Positions 15,498 to 24,375 of a stretch of DNA of 64,000 bases are shown piece by piece. The translations under genes and the position numbers were made by a program. The notes under the pieces were generated by a model that was not told the DNA's origin, ran no database searches, and worked only from the letters and a program-made list of their open reading frames with translations. Source of the stretch: Microbacterium azadirachtae (GTDB lineage: Bacteria > Actinomycetota > Actinomycetes > Actinomycetales > Microbacteriaceae); NCBI RefSeq assembly GCF_000956545.1, contig NZ_JYIT01000075.1, positions 33,759 through 97,758 of the forward strand, read 5' to 3'. The number at the start of each line of letters is the position of its first letter. Positions within the stretch are counted from its first letter, which is position 1.

Positions 15498-16523
15498 TCA
15501 GGCGATCCGGGTGCCCGGGGGCAGCCGGCGCGCCGGGGTGCGGGTGCGCGCCCAGGCGCCGGCGAACAGGCCCGCCGCGATCACTGTCTGGATCCCGAGC
15601 CCGACGAACCAGCTCGGGGTCGTCGACTCGATGATCTCCTTGGGCGTCGGACGGCCGTCATCGGGGCTCTGCAGACAGGGGTCGTAGACGTTCAGCGTCT
15701 GCGGCGGCAGCTGGGCGGAGCGCACGGAGAGCTTGATCCCGCCGAACATGTCGGCCGGCGAGCCGTACGGCGTGTACGTCGTCGGAGTCGCATCGGCGAG
15801 CACGACGAACGGGTTCGCGGCGAGGAAGCCCCACACGTAGTCGAAGCGCGGCTGGAGCACGGTCCGCGTCTCCCAGCGGTCGCAGATCGGCTGGCCCTGT
15901 GCATCCCAGGCGCGGTCGCGCAACTCCACGTCGGTGCGGATGACGGACCCGGCCAGCCCGAAGAACAGAAGCGTGCCGAGGCACAGCGCCGCCACCACGA
16001 GGTACGTGTTCGCGACCGAGAACAGGGGCCGTGCGACGAGCCCGCTCCAGCCGACGCCGATCGCGGCGACGATCACGATCTCCGCCGCGAGGATGAGCAG
16101 CGAGACCAGCAGGACGTCGACGCGCACCACGCCCGCCAGCATCGACACCACGAGGAACGGGACCGCGACGAGGAGGAACGCCGCGCCGGTGATGATCGCG
16201 GCCAGGAGCTTGCCCACCATGATGTCGCCCGTGCTCGCGAGGGTGGTCTGGACGCTGGCGAGCGTGGCCGCCTCGCGGTCGCCATTGATCGAGGATCCGC
16301 TGAGCGTGGGCGAGATCAGCACGACGAGGAGCAGCACGAGCATCACGATCGCCGAGTAGGCGCCGGATCCCGCGGCCGGCGTGAACGAGAACGCCATCAG
16401 GGCGAGCACGGTGACGATGAGCAGCACGAGCGCGAACACGCCGAGCAGGATGTACCAGCCGGCGCTGCGCAGGCGCTGCGTGAGCTCGAGACGCGCGATG
16501 GTCCAGATCCGGGTGAGGCTCAT
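15498..16523 (-). CDS. ABC-2 type transporter permease
   Basis: A 341-residue membrane protein with an initial amphipathic segment (MSLTRIWTIARLELTQRLRS) and about six hydrophobic segments: AGWYILLGVFALVLLIVTVL, AIVMLVLLLVVLISPTLSGS and others. A large extracellular loop lies between the last two (CDRWETRTVLQ, SPADMFGGIKLSVR). The pattern fits ABC-2 exporters of the NosY/YhaP kind. The ATG at 16523 overlaps the stop of the ATPase gene (ATGA), so the two form one transporter. Substrate unknown; drug or lipid export are possibilities by family. Confidence 0.87.
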   Translation of the reverse strand: MSLTRIWTIARLELTQRLRSAGWYILLGVFALVLLIVTVLALMAFSFTPAAGSGAYSAIVMLVLLLVVLISPTLSGSSINGDREAATLASVQTTLASTGDIMVGKLLAAIITGAAFLLVAVPFLVVSMLAGVVRVDVLLVSLLILAAEIVIVAAIGVGWSGLVARPLFSVANTYLVVAALCLGTLLFFGLAGSVIRTDVELRDRAWDAQGQPICDRWETRTVLQPRFDYVWGFLAANPFVVLADATPTTYTPYGSPADMFGGIKLSVRSAQLPPQTLNVYDPCLQSPDDGRPTPKEIIESTTPSWFVGLGIQTVIAAGLFAGAWARTRTPARRLPPGTRIA

Positions 16524-17497
16524 CGCGCACCCGCCAAGGTGAGGAACGCCTGTTCCAGCCCGCTCTGCGCGGGCGCGAACGAGGTGACCGGCAAGCCCGC
16601 GCCGACGAGGCGCGAGAGGGCGGCGGCGGCCCCGGCCTCGTCGGGGAAGACCGCGAGCACGTCGCCGCGGTCCGTTCCCAGCGTGTGCGGGTCCACGCCG
16701 AGCGCAGCGGCGACCCGCAGCGGCGCCGAGCCCGTCTCCGGCACGAACCCGCCGTCCGGGACGCTCTGTGCCGCCGCCTCGGGCGGCGCGGTGTCCGGCA
16801 GGAGCCGGATCCGCCAGGCGCGCGCCACCGGTTCCGGAGCGGTGACCACCTCGCCCTGCACGAGGAACACGGCGTCGTCGATCACCTCCTCGAGCTCGCC
16901 CAGCACATGGCTGGAGATGAGGATCGTCAGCCCTTCCGCGGCGAGGTCGCGCAGCAGCACGCGCAGCTGCACGCGCGCCTCGGGGTCGAGCCCGGACGCC
17001 GGCTCGTCCAGCAGCAGCACCCGCGGCCGGTGCACGAGGGCCCTGGCGAGGCCGAGCTTCTGCTTCTGGCCGCGGGAGAGCACCCTGGCCGGCGTCGCCG
17101 CGAGGTCTCGCAGGTCGACGAGCTCGAGCAGCTCCTCCGTGCGCGCCGCCGCCTCGTCGCGATCGAAGTCGTGCAGCCGCGCGGTCGTGACGATGGTCTC
17201 GCGCACCGTGAGGGCCGGCCACGCGCCGAGCGCATCGGGCATCCAGCCGAGCACGCCACGGGCGGCCGAGGGGTCGGCCACCGGATCGATCCCGTCGATG
17301 CGGATGCGGCCGCGGTCGGGGGCGAGCAGGGACGCGAGCATCAGCAGCAGCGTCGTCTTGCCTGCACCGTTCGGCCCGACCAGTCCCGTCACCCGCCCGG
17401 GCGCCGCGGCGAAGCTCGCCCCGCGCACGGCGTGCACCGATCCGAACGACCGCGCAAGATCTGCGACCTGGATCCCACCCTCCGAAAGCTCATCCAT
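16520..17497 (-). CDS. ABC transporter ATP-binding protein (exporter type)
   Basis: A 325-residue ATPase with Walker A GPNGAGKTT, the signature LSRGQKQKLGLARAL, Walker B RVLLLDEPASGLD and the switch ISSHVLGE. After the core (about 220 residues) a C-terminal extension (PVARAWRIRLLPDTA...FVPETGSAPLRVAAAL) resembles the regulatory tails of CcmA/NatA-like exporters. It powers the membrane partner whose gene overlaps downstream. The ATG at 17497 begins MDELSEGGIQVADLARSFG. No specific cargo can be inferred. Confidence 0.92.
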   Translation of the reverse strand: MDELSEGGIQVADLARSFGSVHAVRGASFAAAPGRVTGLVGPNGAGKTTLLLMLASLLAPDRGRIRIDGIDPVADPSAARGVLGWMPDALGAWPALTVRETIVTTARLHDFDRDEAAARTEELLELVDLRDLAATPARVLSRGQKQKLGLARALVHRPRVLLLDEPASGLDPEARVQLRVLLRDLAAEGLTILISSHVLGELEEVIDDAVFLVQGEVVTAPEPVARAWRIRLLPDTAPPEAAAQSVPDGGFVPETGSAPLRVAAALGVDPHTLGTDRGDVLAVFPDEAGAAAALSRLVGAGLPVTSFAPAQSGLEQAFLTLAGAR

Positions 17498-17542
17498 GAG
17501 GTCAGCATGCCAGACGCCCCGCCGACCGCAGGGTGGCCGCGC

Positions 17543-18568
17543 TCAGCTCCGGAACGTCTCCGCACCGAGGTCGGGGTGGTCGACGAAGACGCCGTCGAGG
17601 CCGGTCTCGGCGATCCTCGCCCATTCCGCGCGGTAGTCGCCGAACGCGGCGGCCCCGCCGCTGCGGCGGAAACGCCGGTCGAGGAATGCGTTCTCCGGAC
17701 GGCACGTCCAGGTGAAGACGCGCAGCCCGCGCCGGTGCGCCTCGTCGACGAGGTGCGGCCCGGCGTCCTGCAGCAGCAGCTGCTTGTCGACGCTGATTCC
17801 GTCCACGTCGCGGGCGAGCACGTCGAGGCCTGCCGGCGTGAGCGCGTCCGCGTAGGTCTGCGCGAGGTGCCCGTCCCGTGCGACGAGATCCGCCGGCGAG
17901 CCCGCCGCCTCCAGGAGGTAGACGAAGACGGCCCGCACGCCGCGCCCACGCAGCTCCGCCAGGACCGTCTGCTCGAACGACTCGATCCAGAGCGGGTGCT
18001 CCCCCGAGGCCCACCCGGCCTCGCGCAGGTCGCGCTCGACCAGCGGGGCCGGATCCCGTCCGATCCCGGCGAAGTAGGTGGCGTGCTTCACCTCGAGCAC
18101 GACCCCGATCGCCCGGCCCTGTTCGGCCGAGGCCTCGCCGACGAGCTCCAGGAGGTCGGTCAGGCGCAGGATCGGCTCGGTGTCGTCGTGCTCGGCGGAT
18201 CCGGGACGCAGGGCGGGGATCCTCTCCCGGCAGCGCAGGGTGGCGAGCTCGGCCCAGGTGAAGTCCTCGGTGAACCACCCGGTGAGACGCTCCCCGTCGA
18301 CGCGCTTCGTGGTGCGCCGATCCGCGAACTCGGGATGGTCGGCGACATCGGTGGTGCCCGAGATCTCGTTCTCGTGACGGATCACGAGCACCCCGTCCGC
18401 GGTGACGACGACGTCGGGCTCGACGGCGTCGGCGCCCATCGCGAAGGCGAGGCGGTAGGACGAGGCGGTGTGCTCGGGACGATAGCCGGGAGCGCCGCGG
18501 TGGCCGATCAGGAGCGGACGGACGGACGGATCCGTCGGCGAGACGTCCTGCGGGATCCGTCGGGTCAC
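17543..18568 (-). CDS. Glycerophosphodiester phosphodiesterase
   Basis: The 341-residue enzyme shows the GDPD catalytic signature: LLIGHRGAPGYRPEHTASSY (first catalytic His, with Arg and Glu), AVEPDVVVTADGVLVIRHE (metal-binding Glu/Asp, second His), VVLEVKHATYF and the C-terminal VFTWTCRPEN...GVFVDHPD. No signal peptide is seen, so it probably acts in the cytoplasm, hydrolysing glycerophosphodiesters to sn-glycerol 3-phosphate and an alcohol. The GTG at 18568 lies 6 nt after TACGCT (18575-18580), consistent with leaderless translation. It does not overlap the ABC genes downstream and is probably its own unit. Confidence 0.93.
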   Translation of the reverse strand: MTRRIPQDVSPTDPSVRPLLIGHRGAPGYRPEHTASSYRLAFAMGADAVEPDVVVTADGVLVIRHENEISGTTDVADHPEFADRRTTKRVDGERLTGWFTEDFTWAELATLRCRERIPALRPGSAEHDDTEPILRLTDLLELVGEASAEQGRAIGVVLEVKHATYFAGIGRDPAPLVERDLREAGWASGEHPLWIESFEQTVLAELRGRGVRAVFVYLLEAAGSPADLVARDGHLAQTYADALTPAGLDVLARDVDGISVDKQLLLQDAGPHLVDEAHRRGLRVFTWTCRPENAFLDRRFRRSGGAAAFGDYRAEWARIAETGLDGVFVDHPDLGAETFRS

Positions 18569-18655
18569 GCTCTCAGCGTACGGCAGTGCTCCTCACGGGT
18601 TCCGCCGGTACTGTAGAAGGAAGATGACCACCACTTCTGAGGAGTGAGGCCGACC

Positions 18656-19585
18656 ATGAGCAACTTCGCGTTCAACAACCCGGCGTTCAAGGAGCGGGAT
18701 CCGCGCGCCGTCGCGACCTATCCCGGAGGCGCCCAGGCGGGCCAGAACGGTCAGTACGCGCCGCCTCCGCCGGCCGGCCAGTTCGCCGCGGCCCAGCAGG
18801 CGGCCGTCAACGCGAACCTCGAGGGCATGTACGCCGCACCGTCGGCCGGCGCCATCGAGACCGACCGGATGACGGTCGAGGACACGGTCTGGAAGACCGC
18901 GGGCCTGTTCGGCATCCTGCTCGTCTTCGCGGCGATCGGCTGGTTCTTCACGCTCGGCGGCGTCGCCGTGCCGCGCACGCCGACCGCCGTCGCGATCTGG
19001 CCGTGGGCCGTGGGCGCGCTCGGCGGCTTCGTGCTCGCGATGATCGTGAGCTTCACCTCGCGCAAGAAGGTGCGTCCGGCGCTGATCTTCGCCTACGCGG
19101 CGTTCGAGGGCCTCTTCATCGGCGGCATCTCTGCCTTCTTCGAGGTGCTCTGGCCCGGCATCGTGCTGCAGGCGACGCTCGCCACCGCGGCCGTGGTCGC
19201 CGTCACCCTCGCCCTGTTCGCGAGCGGCAAGGTCCGCGCGTCCGCGAAGATGACGAAGATCGTGATGATCGCGATGCTCGGCTACCTGCTGTTCTCGCTG
19301 CTCAACGTCGTGCTGATGGTGTTCAACGTGCTGCCCGCCAACCAGATGTTCGGCCTCTACAGCGCGAAGGTCGCCGGCATCCCGCTCGGCCTGATCATCG
19401 GTGTGCTCGTCGTCTTCCTCGCCGCGTACTCGCTGGTCATGGACTTCGACCAGATCCAGCAGGGCGTGCGCAACGGCGCCCCGCGCCAGTACGGCTGGCT
19501 CGGCGGCTTCGGCATCATGGTCACCGTGGTGTGGCTGTACGTCGAGATCCTGCGCATGATCGCGATCGCCCGCGGCAACAACTAG
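18656..19585 (+). CDS. Bax inhibitor-1/YccA-family membrane protein
   Basis: A 309-residue protein with a Gly/Pro/Gln-rich N-terminus (GGAQAGQNGQYAPPPPAG) followed by about seven transmembrane segments from residue ~80: TAGLFGILLVFAAIGWFF, AVGALGGFVLAMIVS and so on. The Bax-inhibitor-1 fold is recognisable from YAAFEGLFIGGISAFF and the late DFDQIQQGVRNGAP block with acidic residues that form the pH-sensing pair in BsYetJ. In bacteria these are putative calcium or proton channels. I chose the ATG at 18656 with GAGG 6 nt upstream; a GTG at 18644 is possible. It ends at a strong bidirectional terminator. Confidence 0.9.
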   Translation: MSNFAFNNPAFKERDPRAVATYPGGAQAGQNGQYAPPPPAGQFAAAQQAAVNANLEGMYAAPSAGAIETDRMTVEDTVWKTAGLFGILLVFAAIGWFFTLGGVAVPRTPTAVAIWPWAVGALGGFVLAMIVSFTSRKKVRPALIFAYAAFEGLFIGGISAFFEVLWPGIVLQATLATAAVVAVTLALFASGKVRASAKMTKIVMIAMLGYLLFSLLNVVLMVFNVLPANQMFGLYSAKVAGIPLGLIIGVLVVFLAAYSLVMDFDQIQQGVRNGAPRQYGWLGGFGIMVTVVWLYVEILRMIAIARGNN

Positions 19586-19605
19586 CCGCCACCGCGCTTC
19601 ACGAT

Positions 19606-19635
19606 GAAGGCCGCTCTCCTCGGAGGGCGGCCTTC
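19606..19635. terminator. Terminator between Bax-inhibitor-like and sigma-factor genes
   Basis: GAAGGCCGC (19606-19614) pairs with GCGGCCTTC (19627-19635), between convergent genes. It has the same GAAGGCC/GGCCTTC outer stem as the other terminators here. Confidence 0.75.
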
Positions 19636-19673
19636 GTCGTTCCCGCGCAGCCCGGCGGCGCACGACGGCTCGC

Positions 19674-20945
19674 TCAGCCGCGGGCCTTCTGCTCGAGGAG
19701 CGCACGCTCGCGGTCGTTGCCGGCCAGCGCGGCCGCGACCGCGAACTCGGAGCGCGCCTCCTCCGCGCGCCCGAGACGCAGCAGCAGCTCGGCGCGCGTG
19801 GCGGGCAGCAGGTGATAGCCGCGCAACGCGCCGTCGGCGATGAGCCCGTCGACGATGCGCAGCGCGGACGCCGGGCCCGTCGCCATCGCGACCGCCGCGG
19901 CGCGATTGAGCTCCACGACCGGCGAGGGGGCGATGCGCCCGAGCGCCTCATAGATCAGCACGATGCGCTCCCAATCGGTCTCCTCGACCGATGGTGCGAC
20001 CGCATGGCACTCGGCGATCGCCGCCTGCAGCGCGTAGGCCCCGCGGCCGCGGCCGAAGGCGTCCGCCTGAGCCAGGGCGGCGCGGCCACGGGCGATGCGA
20101 CCGCGGTCCCACAGACGACGGTCCTGGTCGGCGAGCAGCACCGGGTCGCCGTGCGCGTCGACGCGCGCCGGAAAGCGCGCGGCCGTGAGCTCCATGAGCG
20201 CGAGCAGCGCGTGCACATCCGGCTCTGTCGGCATGAGCGCAGCCAGCACGCGGGTGAGCCGGATCGCCTCGCGTCCCAGATCCGGGCGGAGCAGATCCTC
20301 TCCCGCCGTCGCCGCATGCGCCTCGTTGAACACCAGGTAGAGCACCCCGAGCACCGCACCGAGCCGCGCAGGGAACTCGTCGCGCCCCGGCACCTCGAAC
20401 GGCGCCTTGGCCGCCGCGAGCGTCTTCTTCGCCCGCACGATGCGCTGCTGCACGGTGGCGGTCGGCACCAGGAACGCACGCGCGATCTGCTCCGTGCTCA
20501 GACCGCCCGCCACACGCAGGGTGAGCGCCACGCGCGCCTCGCGCGAGAGCACGGGGTGACAGGCGATGAAGACGAGCCGCAGCACGTCGTCGTCGATCGC
20601 GTCAGGATCCCAGGGCGGGGCGTCCAGGGCGGCGTCCTGCTCCCGCTCGAGATCGTGCGCGATCACCGCGAGTCGATCGTCGTAGCGCTCCCTGCGCCGC
20701 CATCCGTCGATCGCACGGCGCTTGGCGACAGCCGTCAGCCAGGCCGCGGGGTTCGCGGGCACGCCGTCGCGCGGCCATTGTGCGAGCGCCTCCAGCAGCG
20801 CGTCCTGCGCGAGATCCTCGGCGAGGCCGAAATCGCCGGTGAAGCGCGTCAGGGTGGCGACGATCCTCGCCGACTCGATACGCCACACCGCGGCGACGGC
20901 GCGCTCGGTCTGAGCGCCCGTCGCCGCGGAGTCGGATCCGGCCAT
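19674..20945 (-). CDS. ECF sigma factor with C-terminal extension (ECF42-like)
   Basis: The 423-residue protein starts with sigma-70 region 2 (VAAVWRIESARIVATLTRFTGDF, then LAEDLAQDALLEALAQW and NPAAWLTAVAKRRAIDGWRR) and region 4 (STEQIARAFLVPTATVQQRI, about residues 155-180). A ~200-residue C-terminal helical, TPR-like extension follows (FNEAHAATAGEDLLRPDL; AECHAVAPSVEETDW; SPVVELNRAAAVAMATG). This matches the ECF42 type, which has no anti-sigma factor and is linked to YCII (DGPF) proteins, as here. The gene overlaps or abuts the YCII gene: a GTG at 20954 overlaps its stop (GTGA), and an ATG is at 20945; I give the ATG. Confidence 0.88.
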   Translation of the reverse strand: MAGSDSAATGAQTERAVAAVWRIESARIVATLTRFTGDFGLAEDLAQDALLEALAQWPRDGVPANPAAWLTAVAKRRAIDGWRRRERYDDRLAVIAHDLEREQDAALDAPPWDPDAIDDDVLRLVFIACHPVLSREARVALTLRVAGGLSTEQIARAFLVPTATVQQRIVRAKKTLAAAKAPFEVPGRDEFPARLGAVLGVLYLVFNEAHAATAGEDLLRPDLGREAIRLTRVLAALMPTEPDVHALLALMELTAARFPARVDAHGDPVLLADQDRRLWDRGRIARGRAALAQADAFGRGRGAYALQAAIAECHAVAPSVEETDWERIVLIYEALGRIAPSPVVELNRAAAVAMATGPASALRIVDGLIADGALRGYHLLPATRAELLLRLGRAEEARSEFAVAAALAGNDRERALLEQKARG

Positions 20946-20950
20946 CGCCG

Positions 20951-21376
20951 TCACTCGGCCGCGCGCGCGGCCGCCTCCTCGCGCCAGCCGGCCTCCTTCT
21001 GGATCCACTCGTTGTCGGCCGGGAAGTCCTCGAGCTCGGTGACGCGGCGCACCTCGAGGTACGCGCCCGGCGTGAGCGGCGCACGCTTGGCCCACTCCGC
21101 GGCCTCCTCACGCGTGGACACCTCGATGATCCAGAAGCCGTTGAACAGCTCCTTCGTCTCTCCGTAGGGGCCGTCGGTGACGAGCGGCGTCTCGGCCGAG
21201 AAGTCGACGACGAAGCCCTCTGCGGCGTCCGTGAGCCCTTCGCCGGCGATCAGCACCCCCGCCTTGATCATCGACTCGTTGTACCGGCCCATCGCCTCGA
21301 TGACCTGCTCGAACGGCATGTCCTCGTACGCCCGCACACCCTGGTCGTCCGCGCGCATGATCAGCATGAACTTCAT
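20951..21376 (-). CDS. YCII/DGPF-domain protein
   Basis: A 141-residue protein beginning MKFMLIMRADDQGV with the DGPF motif variant VTDGPYGETKELFNGFWIIEV, the mark of YCII-related proteins. These have a ferredoxin-like fold with a conserved His/Asp in some members; here the role is unknown. The gene starts with a GAGGAGACAGAG site and its stop overlaps the possible GTG start of the ECF sigma gene downstream, so both are expressed from one mRNA. Known ECF42 systems have DGPF genes as part of their regulon, which suggests a stress response module. Confidence 0.9.
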   Translation of the reverse strand: MKFMLIMRADDQGVRAYEDMPFEQVIEAMGRYNESMIKAGVLIAGEGLTDAAEGFVVDFSAETPLVTDGPYGETKELFNGFWIIEVSTREEAAEWAKRAPLTPGAYLEVRRVTELEDFPADNEWIQKEAGWREEAAARAAE

Positions 21377-21493
21377 GATCTCTGTCTCCTCATCGGGGGT
21401 CGTCCTTCGACCCTCTCACTCAAGACGTCGAACGAGAAGACGCCGGATCGACAGCGCGTCGAAGATTCTTCGAAGATTTTCTAGACTCCGGAT

Positions 21494-22168
21494 GTGACGT
21501 CCTCCTCTGCGCTCGCGAACGTGATCCGCGAGGCCCTGCGCGCGGCCGCGGATCCCGCCCTCGCACCCGGCCAGCAGGCCTACATGAAGTCGGCGATGCC
21601 GTTCCTCGGCGTGCGCGTGCCGGACGCTCGACGGCTCGCCACTCAGGCGGCGCGCGGGATCGACGACGTCGACGAGCTGCGCGACGCGGCGCTCGACCTG
21701 TGGCGTGCGGCCGGGTACCGCGAGGAGCGCTACGCGGCGCAGGCCCTGATGGCCCTGAAGCCGCTGCGCGGACGGCTGGATCTGCTCGACGTGCACGAGG
21801 AGATGATCCGCACCGGCGCCTGGTGGGACCACGTCGACGAAGTCGCGCACCGTCTCGCGGACCTCCTGGACTCCCACCCCGCCGAGCTGGCCGTGGAGCT
21901 GCGCGTGTGGGCCGACGACGAGGACCTCTGGATCCGGCGCGCGGCGATCATCGCCCAGCTGCAGCGCAGGGACCGCGTCGATCACGGCCTGCTCTCCGAC
22001 GTGATCGAGGCGAACCTCGGCGACGAGGAGTTCTTCATCCGCAAGGCGATCGGGTGGGCGCTGCGCGATCACGCCAGGGCGGATCCGGACTGGGTGCGCG
22101 CGTTCGTCGACGCGCACCCGTCCCTCTCGCCGCTGAGCCGCCGCGAGGCGCTGAAGCACCTGGGCTGA
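21494..22168 (+). CDS. DNA alkylation repair protein, AlkD-like HEAT-repeat
   Basis: The 224-residue, mostly helical protein fits the AlkD family: FLGVRVPDARRLATQAAR at the start, TGAWWDHVDEVAHRLADLL (conserved W and D), and ELRVWADDEDLWIRRAAIIAQL and DEEFFIRKAIGWALRDHA. The last block carries the Trp/Asp/Arg cluster that surrounds alkylated bases in AlkD. AlkD enzymes excise N3- and N7-alkylpurines without base flipping. It starts at GTG 21494, 6 nt after TAGACT (21482-21487): leaderless. It is divergent from the YCII-sigma pair, with about 117 bp between them that holds both promoters and TTCGAAGA repeats. Confidence 0.86.
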   Translation: MTSSSALANVIREALRAAADPALAPGQQAYMKSAMPFLGVRVPDARRLATQAARGIDDVDELRDAALDLWRAAGYREERYAAQALMALKPLRGRLDLLDVHEEMIRTGAWWDHVDEVAHRLADLLDSHPAELAVELRVWADDEDLWIRRAAIIAQLQRRDRVDHGLLSDVIEANLGDEEFFIRKAIGWALRDHARADPDWVRAFVDAHPSLSPLSRREALKHLG

Positions 22169-22211
22169 GGCGGTTCCGCCGTCCTCGCTCAGCGGGCCCC
22201 GACCGGGGAGA

Positions 22212-23798
22212 TCACTCCCACTCGATGGTTGCCGGCGGCTTCGAGGTGACGTCGAGCACGACGCGATTCACCTCGGAGACCTCGTTCGTGATGCGGTTGG
22301 AGATCTTCGCGAGCACGTCGTACGGCAGGCGGGTCCAGTCGGCGGTCATCGCATCCTCGGACGACACCGGACGCAGCACGACCGGGTGGCCGTAGGTGCG
22401 GCCGTCGCCCTGCACGCCCACGGAGCGGACGTCGGCGAGCAGCACCACCGGGCACTGCCAGATGGTCTGGTCGAGTCCGGCGAGAGTGAGCTCCTCCCGG
22501 GCGATCGCGTCGGCCTCACGCAGGATGTCGAGACGCTCGCGGGTGACCTCGCCGATGATGCGGATGCCGAGGCCCGGCCCGGGGAACGGCTGGCGGCCGA
22601 CGATCGCCTCGGGGATCCCGAGCTCGCGTCCGATGGCACGCACCTCGTCCTTGAACAAGGTGCGCAGCGGCTCGATCAGATCGAAGTCGAGGTCGTCGGG
22701 GAGGCCTCCGACGTTGTGGTGCGACTTGATGTTCGCGGTGCCCGCGCCGCCGCCGGACTCGACGACGTCCGGGTACAGGGTCCCCTGCACGAGGAACCTG
22801 ACCTTCTCGCCGGAGGCCTTCGCCTCCTCGACCAGGTCGCGCTGCACCTGCTCGAACGCGCGGATGAACTCGCGGCCGATGATCTTGCGCTTGGTCTCGG
22901 GATCCGTCACGCCGGCCAGGTGGCCGAGGAACGTGTCGGCCGCGTCGACGGTGATCAGGCGTACGCCGGTCGCCGCGACGAAGTCGCGCTCGACCTGCTC
23001 GCGCTCGCCCTTGCGCAGCAGGCCGTGGTCGACGAAGACCGCGGTGAGCTGGTCGCCGATCGCCTTGTGCACGAGCGCGGTGGAGACGGCGGAGTCGACG
23101 CCGCCCGACATCGCGGAGATCACGCGGGCGTCGCCGACCTGGGCGCGGATGCGCTCGACCTGCTCGGCGATCACGTTGTCGCTGTTCCAGTCGGCGGGGA
23201 GGCCCGCGCCCTTGTGCAGGAAGTTCTCGATGATCTCCTGGCCGTGGTCGGAGTGCTTCACCTCGGGGTGCCACTGCACGCCGTAGAACCTGCGCTGCTC
23301 ATCGGCGAACGCCGCGACCGGCGTGGCCGGGGTCGAGGCGAGCACCGCGAAGCCCTCGGGCGCCTTCGCGACCTGGTCGCCGTGGCTCATCCACACGTTC
23401 TGCTCGGCGGGCTGACCGCCCAGCAGCGTGGAGTCGTTGACCGGGATCATCGCGTCGGTCGCGCCGTACTCGCGCAGTCCGGTGTTGGCGACCTCGCCGC
23501 CGAGAGTGCGCGCCATGTACTGGAAGCCGTAGCAGATGCCGAGCGTCGGCACGCCCAGGTCGAACACGGCCGGGTCGAGCTGCGGGGCGCCCTCCTCGTA
23601 CACCGACGACGGGCCGCCGGAGAGGATCAGCGCGACCGGGTTCTTGGCCGCGATCTCGGCCGCGGTCACCGTGTGCGGCACGATCTCGCTGTAGACGCCC
23701 GCCTCGCGGACGCGGCGGGCGATCAGCTGCGCGTACTGCGCACCGAAGTCGACGACGAGGGCGGGGCGCTGCTCGGTGTCGGGAGTGTTGTCGGTCAA
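22212..23798 (-). CDS. guaA: GMP synthase (glutamine-hydrolysing)
   Basis: The 528-residue enzyme makes GMP from XMP, ATP and glutamine. The class I glutaminase domain comes first ([27 protein letters not shown] with the nucleophilic Cys, WHPEV with the catalytic His). It is followed by the ATP-pyrophosphatase domain ([20 protein letters not shown]) and the dimerisation domain ending [17 protein letters not shown] place the start at TTG 23798 because GGAAGGTG is 6 nt upstream and the TTG overlaps the preceding stop (TTGA); it gives the normal length. It is cotranscribed with the DUF3817 gene. guaB and guaB3 are elsewhere in the window. Confidence 0.96.
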   Translation of the reverse strand: MTDNTPDTEQRPALVVDFGAQYAQLIARRVREAGVYSEIVPHTVTAAEIAAKNPVALILSGGPSSVYEEGAPQLDPAVFDLGVPTLGICYGFQYMARTLGGEVANTGLREYGATDAMIPVNDSTLLGGQPAEQNVWMSHGDQVAKAPEGFAVLASTPATPVAAFADEQRRFYGVQWHPEVKHSDHGQEIIENFLHKGAGLPADWNSDNVIAEQVERIRAQVGDARVISAMSGGVDSAVSTALVHKAIGDQLTAVFVDHGLLRKGEREQVERDFVAATGVRLITVDAADTFLGHLAGVTDPETKRKIIGREFIRAFEQVQRDLVEEAKASGEKVRFLVQGTLYPDVVESGGGAGTANIKSHHNVGGLPDDLDFDLIEPLRTLFKDEVRAIGRELGIPEAIVGRQPFPGPGLGIRIIGEVTRERLDILREADAIAREELTLAGLDQTIWQCPVVLLADVRSVGVQGDGRTYGHPVVLRPVSSEDAMTADWTRLPYDVLAKISNRITNEVSEVNRVVLDVTSKPPATIEWE

Positions 23799-24280
23799 CG
23801 GGCACCTTCCGTGGCGGGAGTGGTCGAGGAGGTCTGGTCGGCGTCGGCCTCGCGCCGGAAGAGGTAGGCCTTCACCTCGCGGGCGACGCGGGTCTCCATG
23901 AAGAAGGAGAGGAACGGCACCACGCCGCCGAGGGCGAGCATGATGAAGCGCAGGAACGGCCAGCGCATCAGGCTCCACACGCGGAAGCAGGCGAACAGGT
24001 AGACGACGTAGAACCACCCGTGCGCGACGAGGATCCCCATCGAGAGGTTGAGGCCGTTGCCGGTGGACTCCAGGCCGCCGTGCACGCCCTCCACCACCGG
24101 TGCGAACCAGAGGAATCCGCCGGATCCCCCCGCGAAGAGCTCGAGGTGGATGGGGGTGTACTTGAGCACCATCTCGGTCACCAGCAGCAGGAGCATGACT
24201 CCGGTGATGATCGAGGCGATCTGGTAGAACTTCAGCGCGCCGCGGATGGCCTGGAAGCTCTCAGGCTTGGGTTCGGGCAT
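23795..24280 (-). CDS. DUF3817 membrane protein
   Basis: A 161-residue protein with three or four transmembrane segments ([58 protein letters not shown]). The layout of FYVVYLF and [12 protein letters not shown] is that of actinobacterial DUF3817 proteins, often found next to guaA. Function unknown. The ATG at 24280 is 6 nt after TAGGAT (24287-24292), so the two-gene mRNA is probably leaderless, and guaA follows by a TTGA overlap. Confidence 0.88.
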   Translation of the reverse strand: MPEPKPESFQAIRGALKFYQIASIITGVMLLLLVTEMVLKYTPIHLELFAGGSGGFLWFAPVVEGVHGGLESTGNGLNLSMGILVAHGWFYVVYLFACFRVWSLMRWPFLRFIMLALGGVVPFLSFFMETRVAREVKAYLFRREADADQTSSTTPATEGAR

Positions 24281-24324
24281 GGATCCATCCTAGCCGCCGG
24301 ATCCTGTGCGCCTCCGGGCACGAC

Positions 24325-24356
24325 GGAGGCCGCCGGGGCGAACCCCGACGGCCTCC
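24325..24356 (-). terminator. Terminator of the nuclease/nucleotidase gene
   Basis: GGAGGCCGCCGGGG (24325-24338) pairs with CCCCGACGGCCTCC (24343-24356) with one mismatch and a CGAA loop. It lies 20 bp after the end of the large gene. Confidence 0.7.
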
Positions 24357-24375
24357 GCAGGTCAGCGCGAGAGGG

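Noticed and set aside
17498..17542. Leaderless start for the ABC ATPase gene
   Set aside because: The hexamer 6 nt before the ATG reads CATGCT, lacking the first T of TANNNT, so it was not counted.
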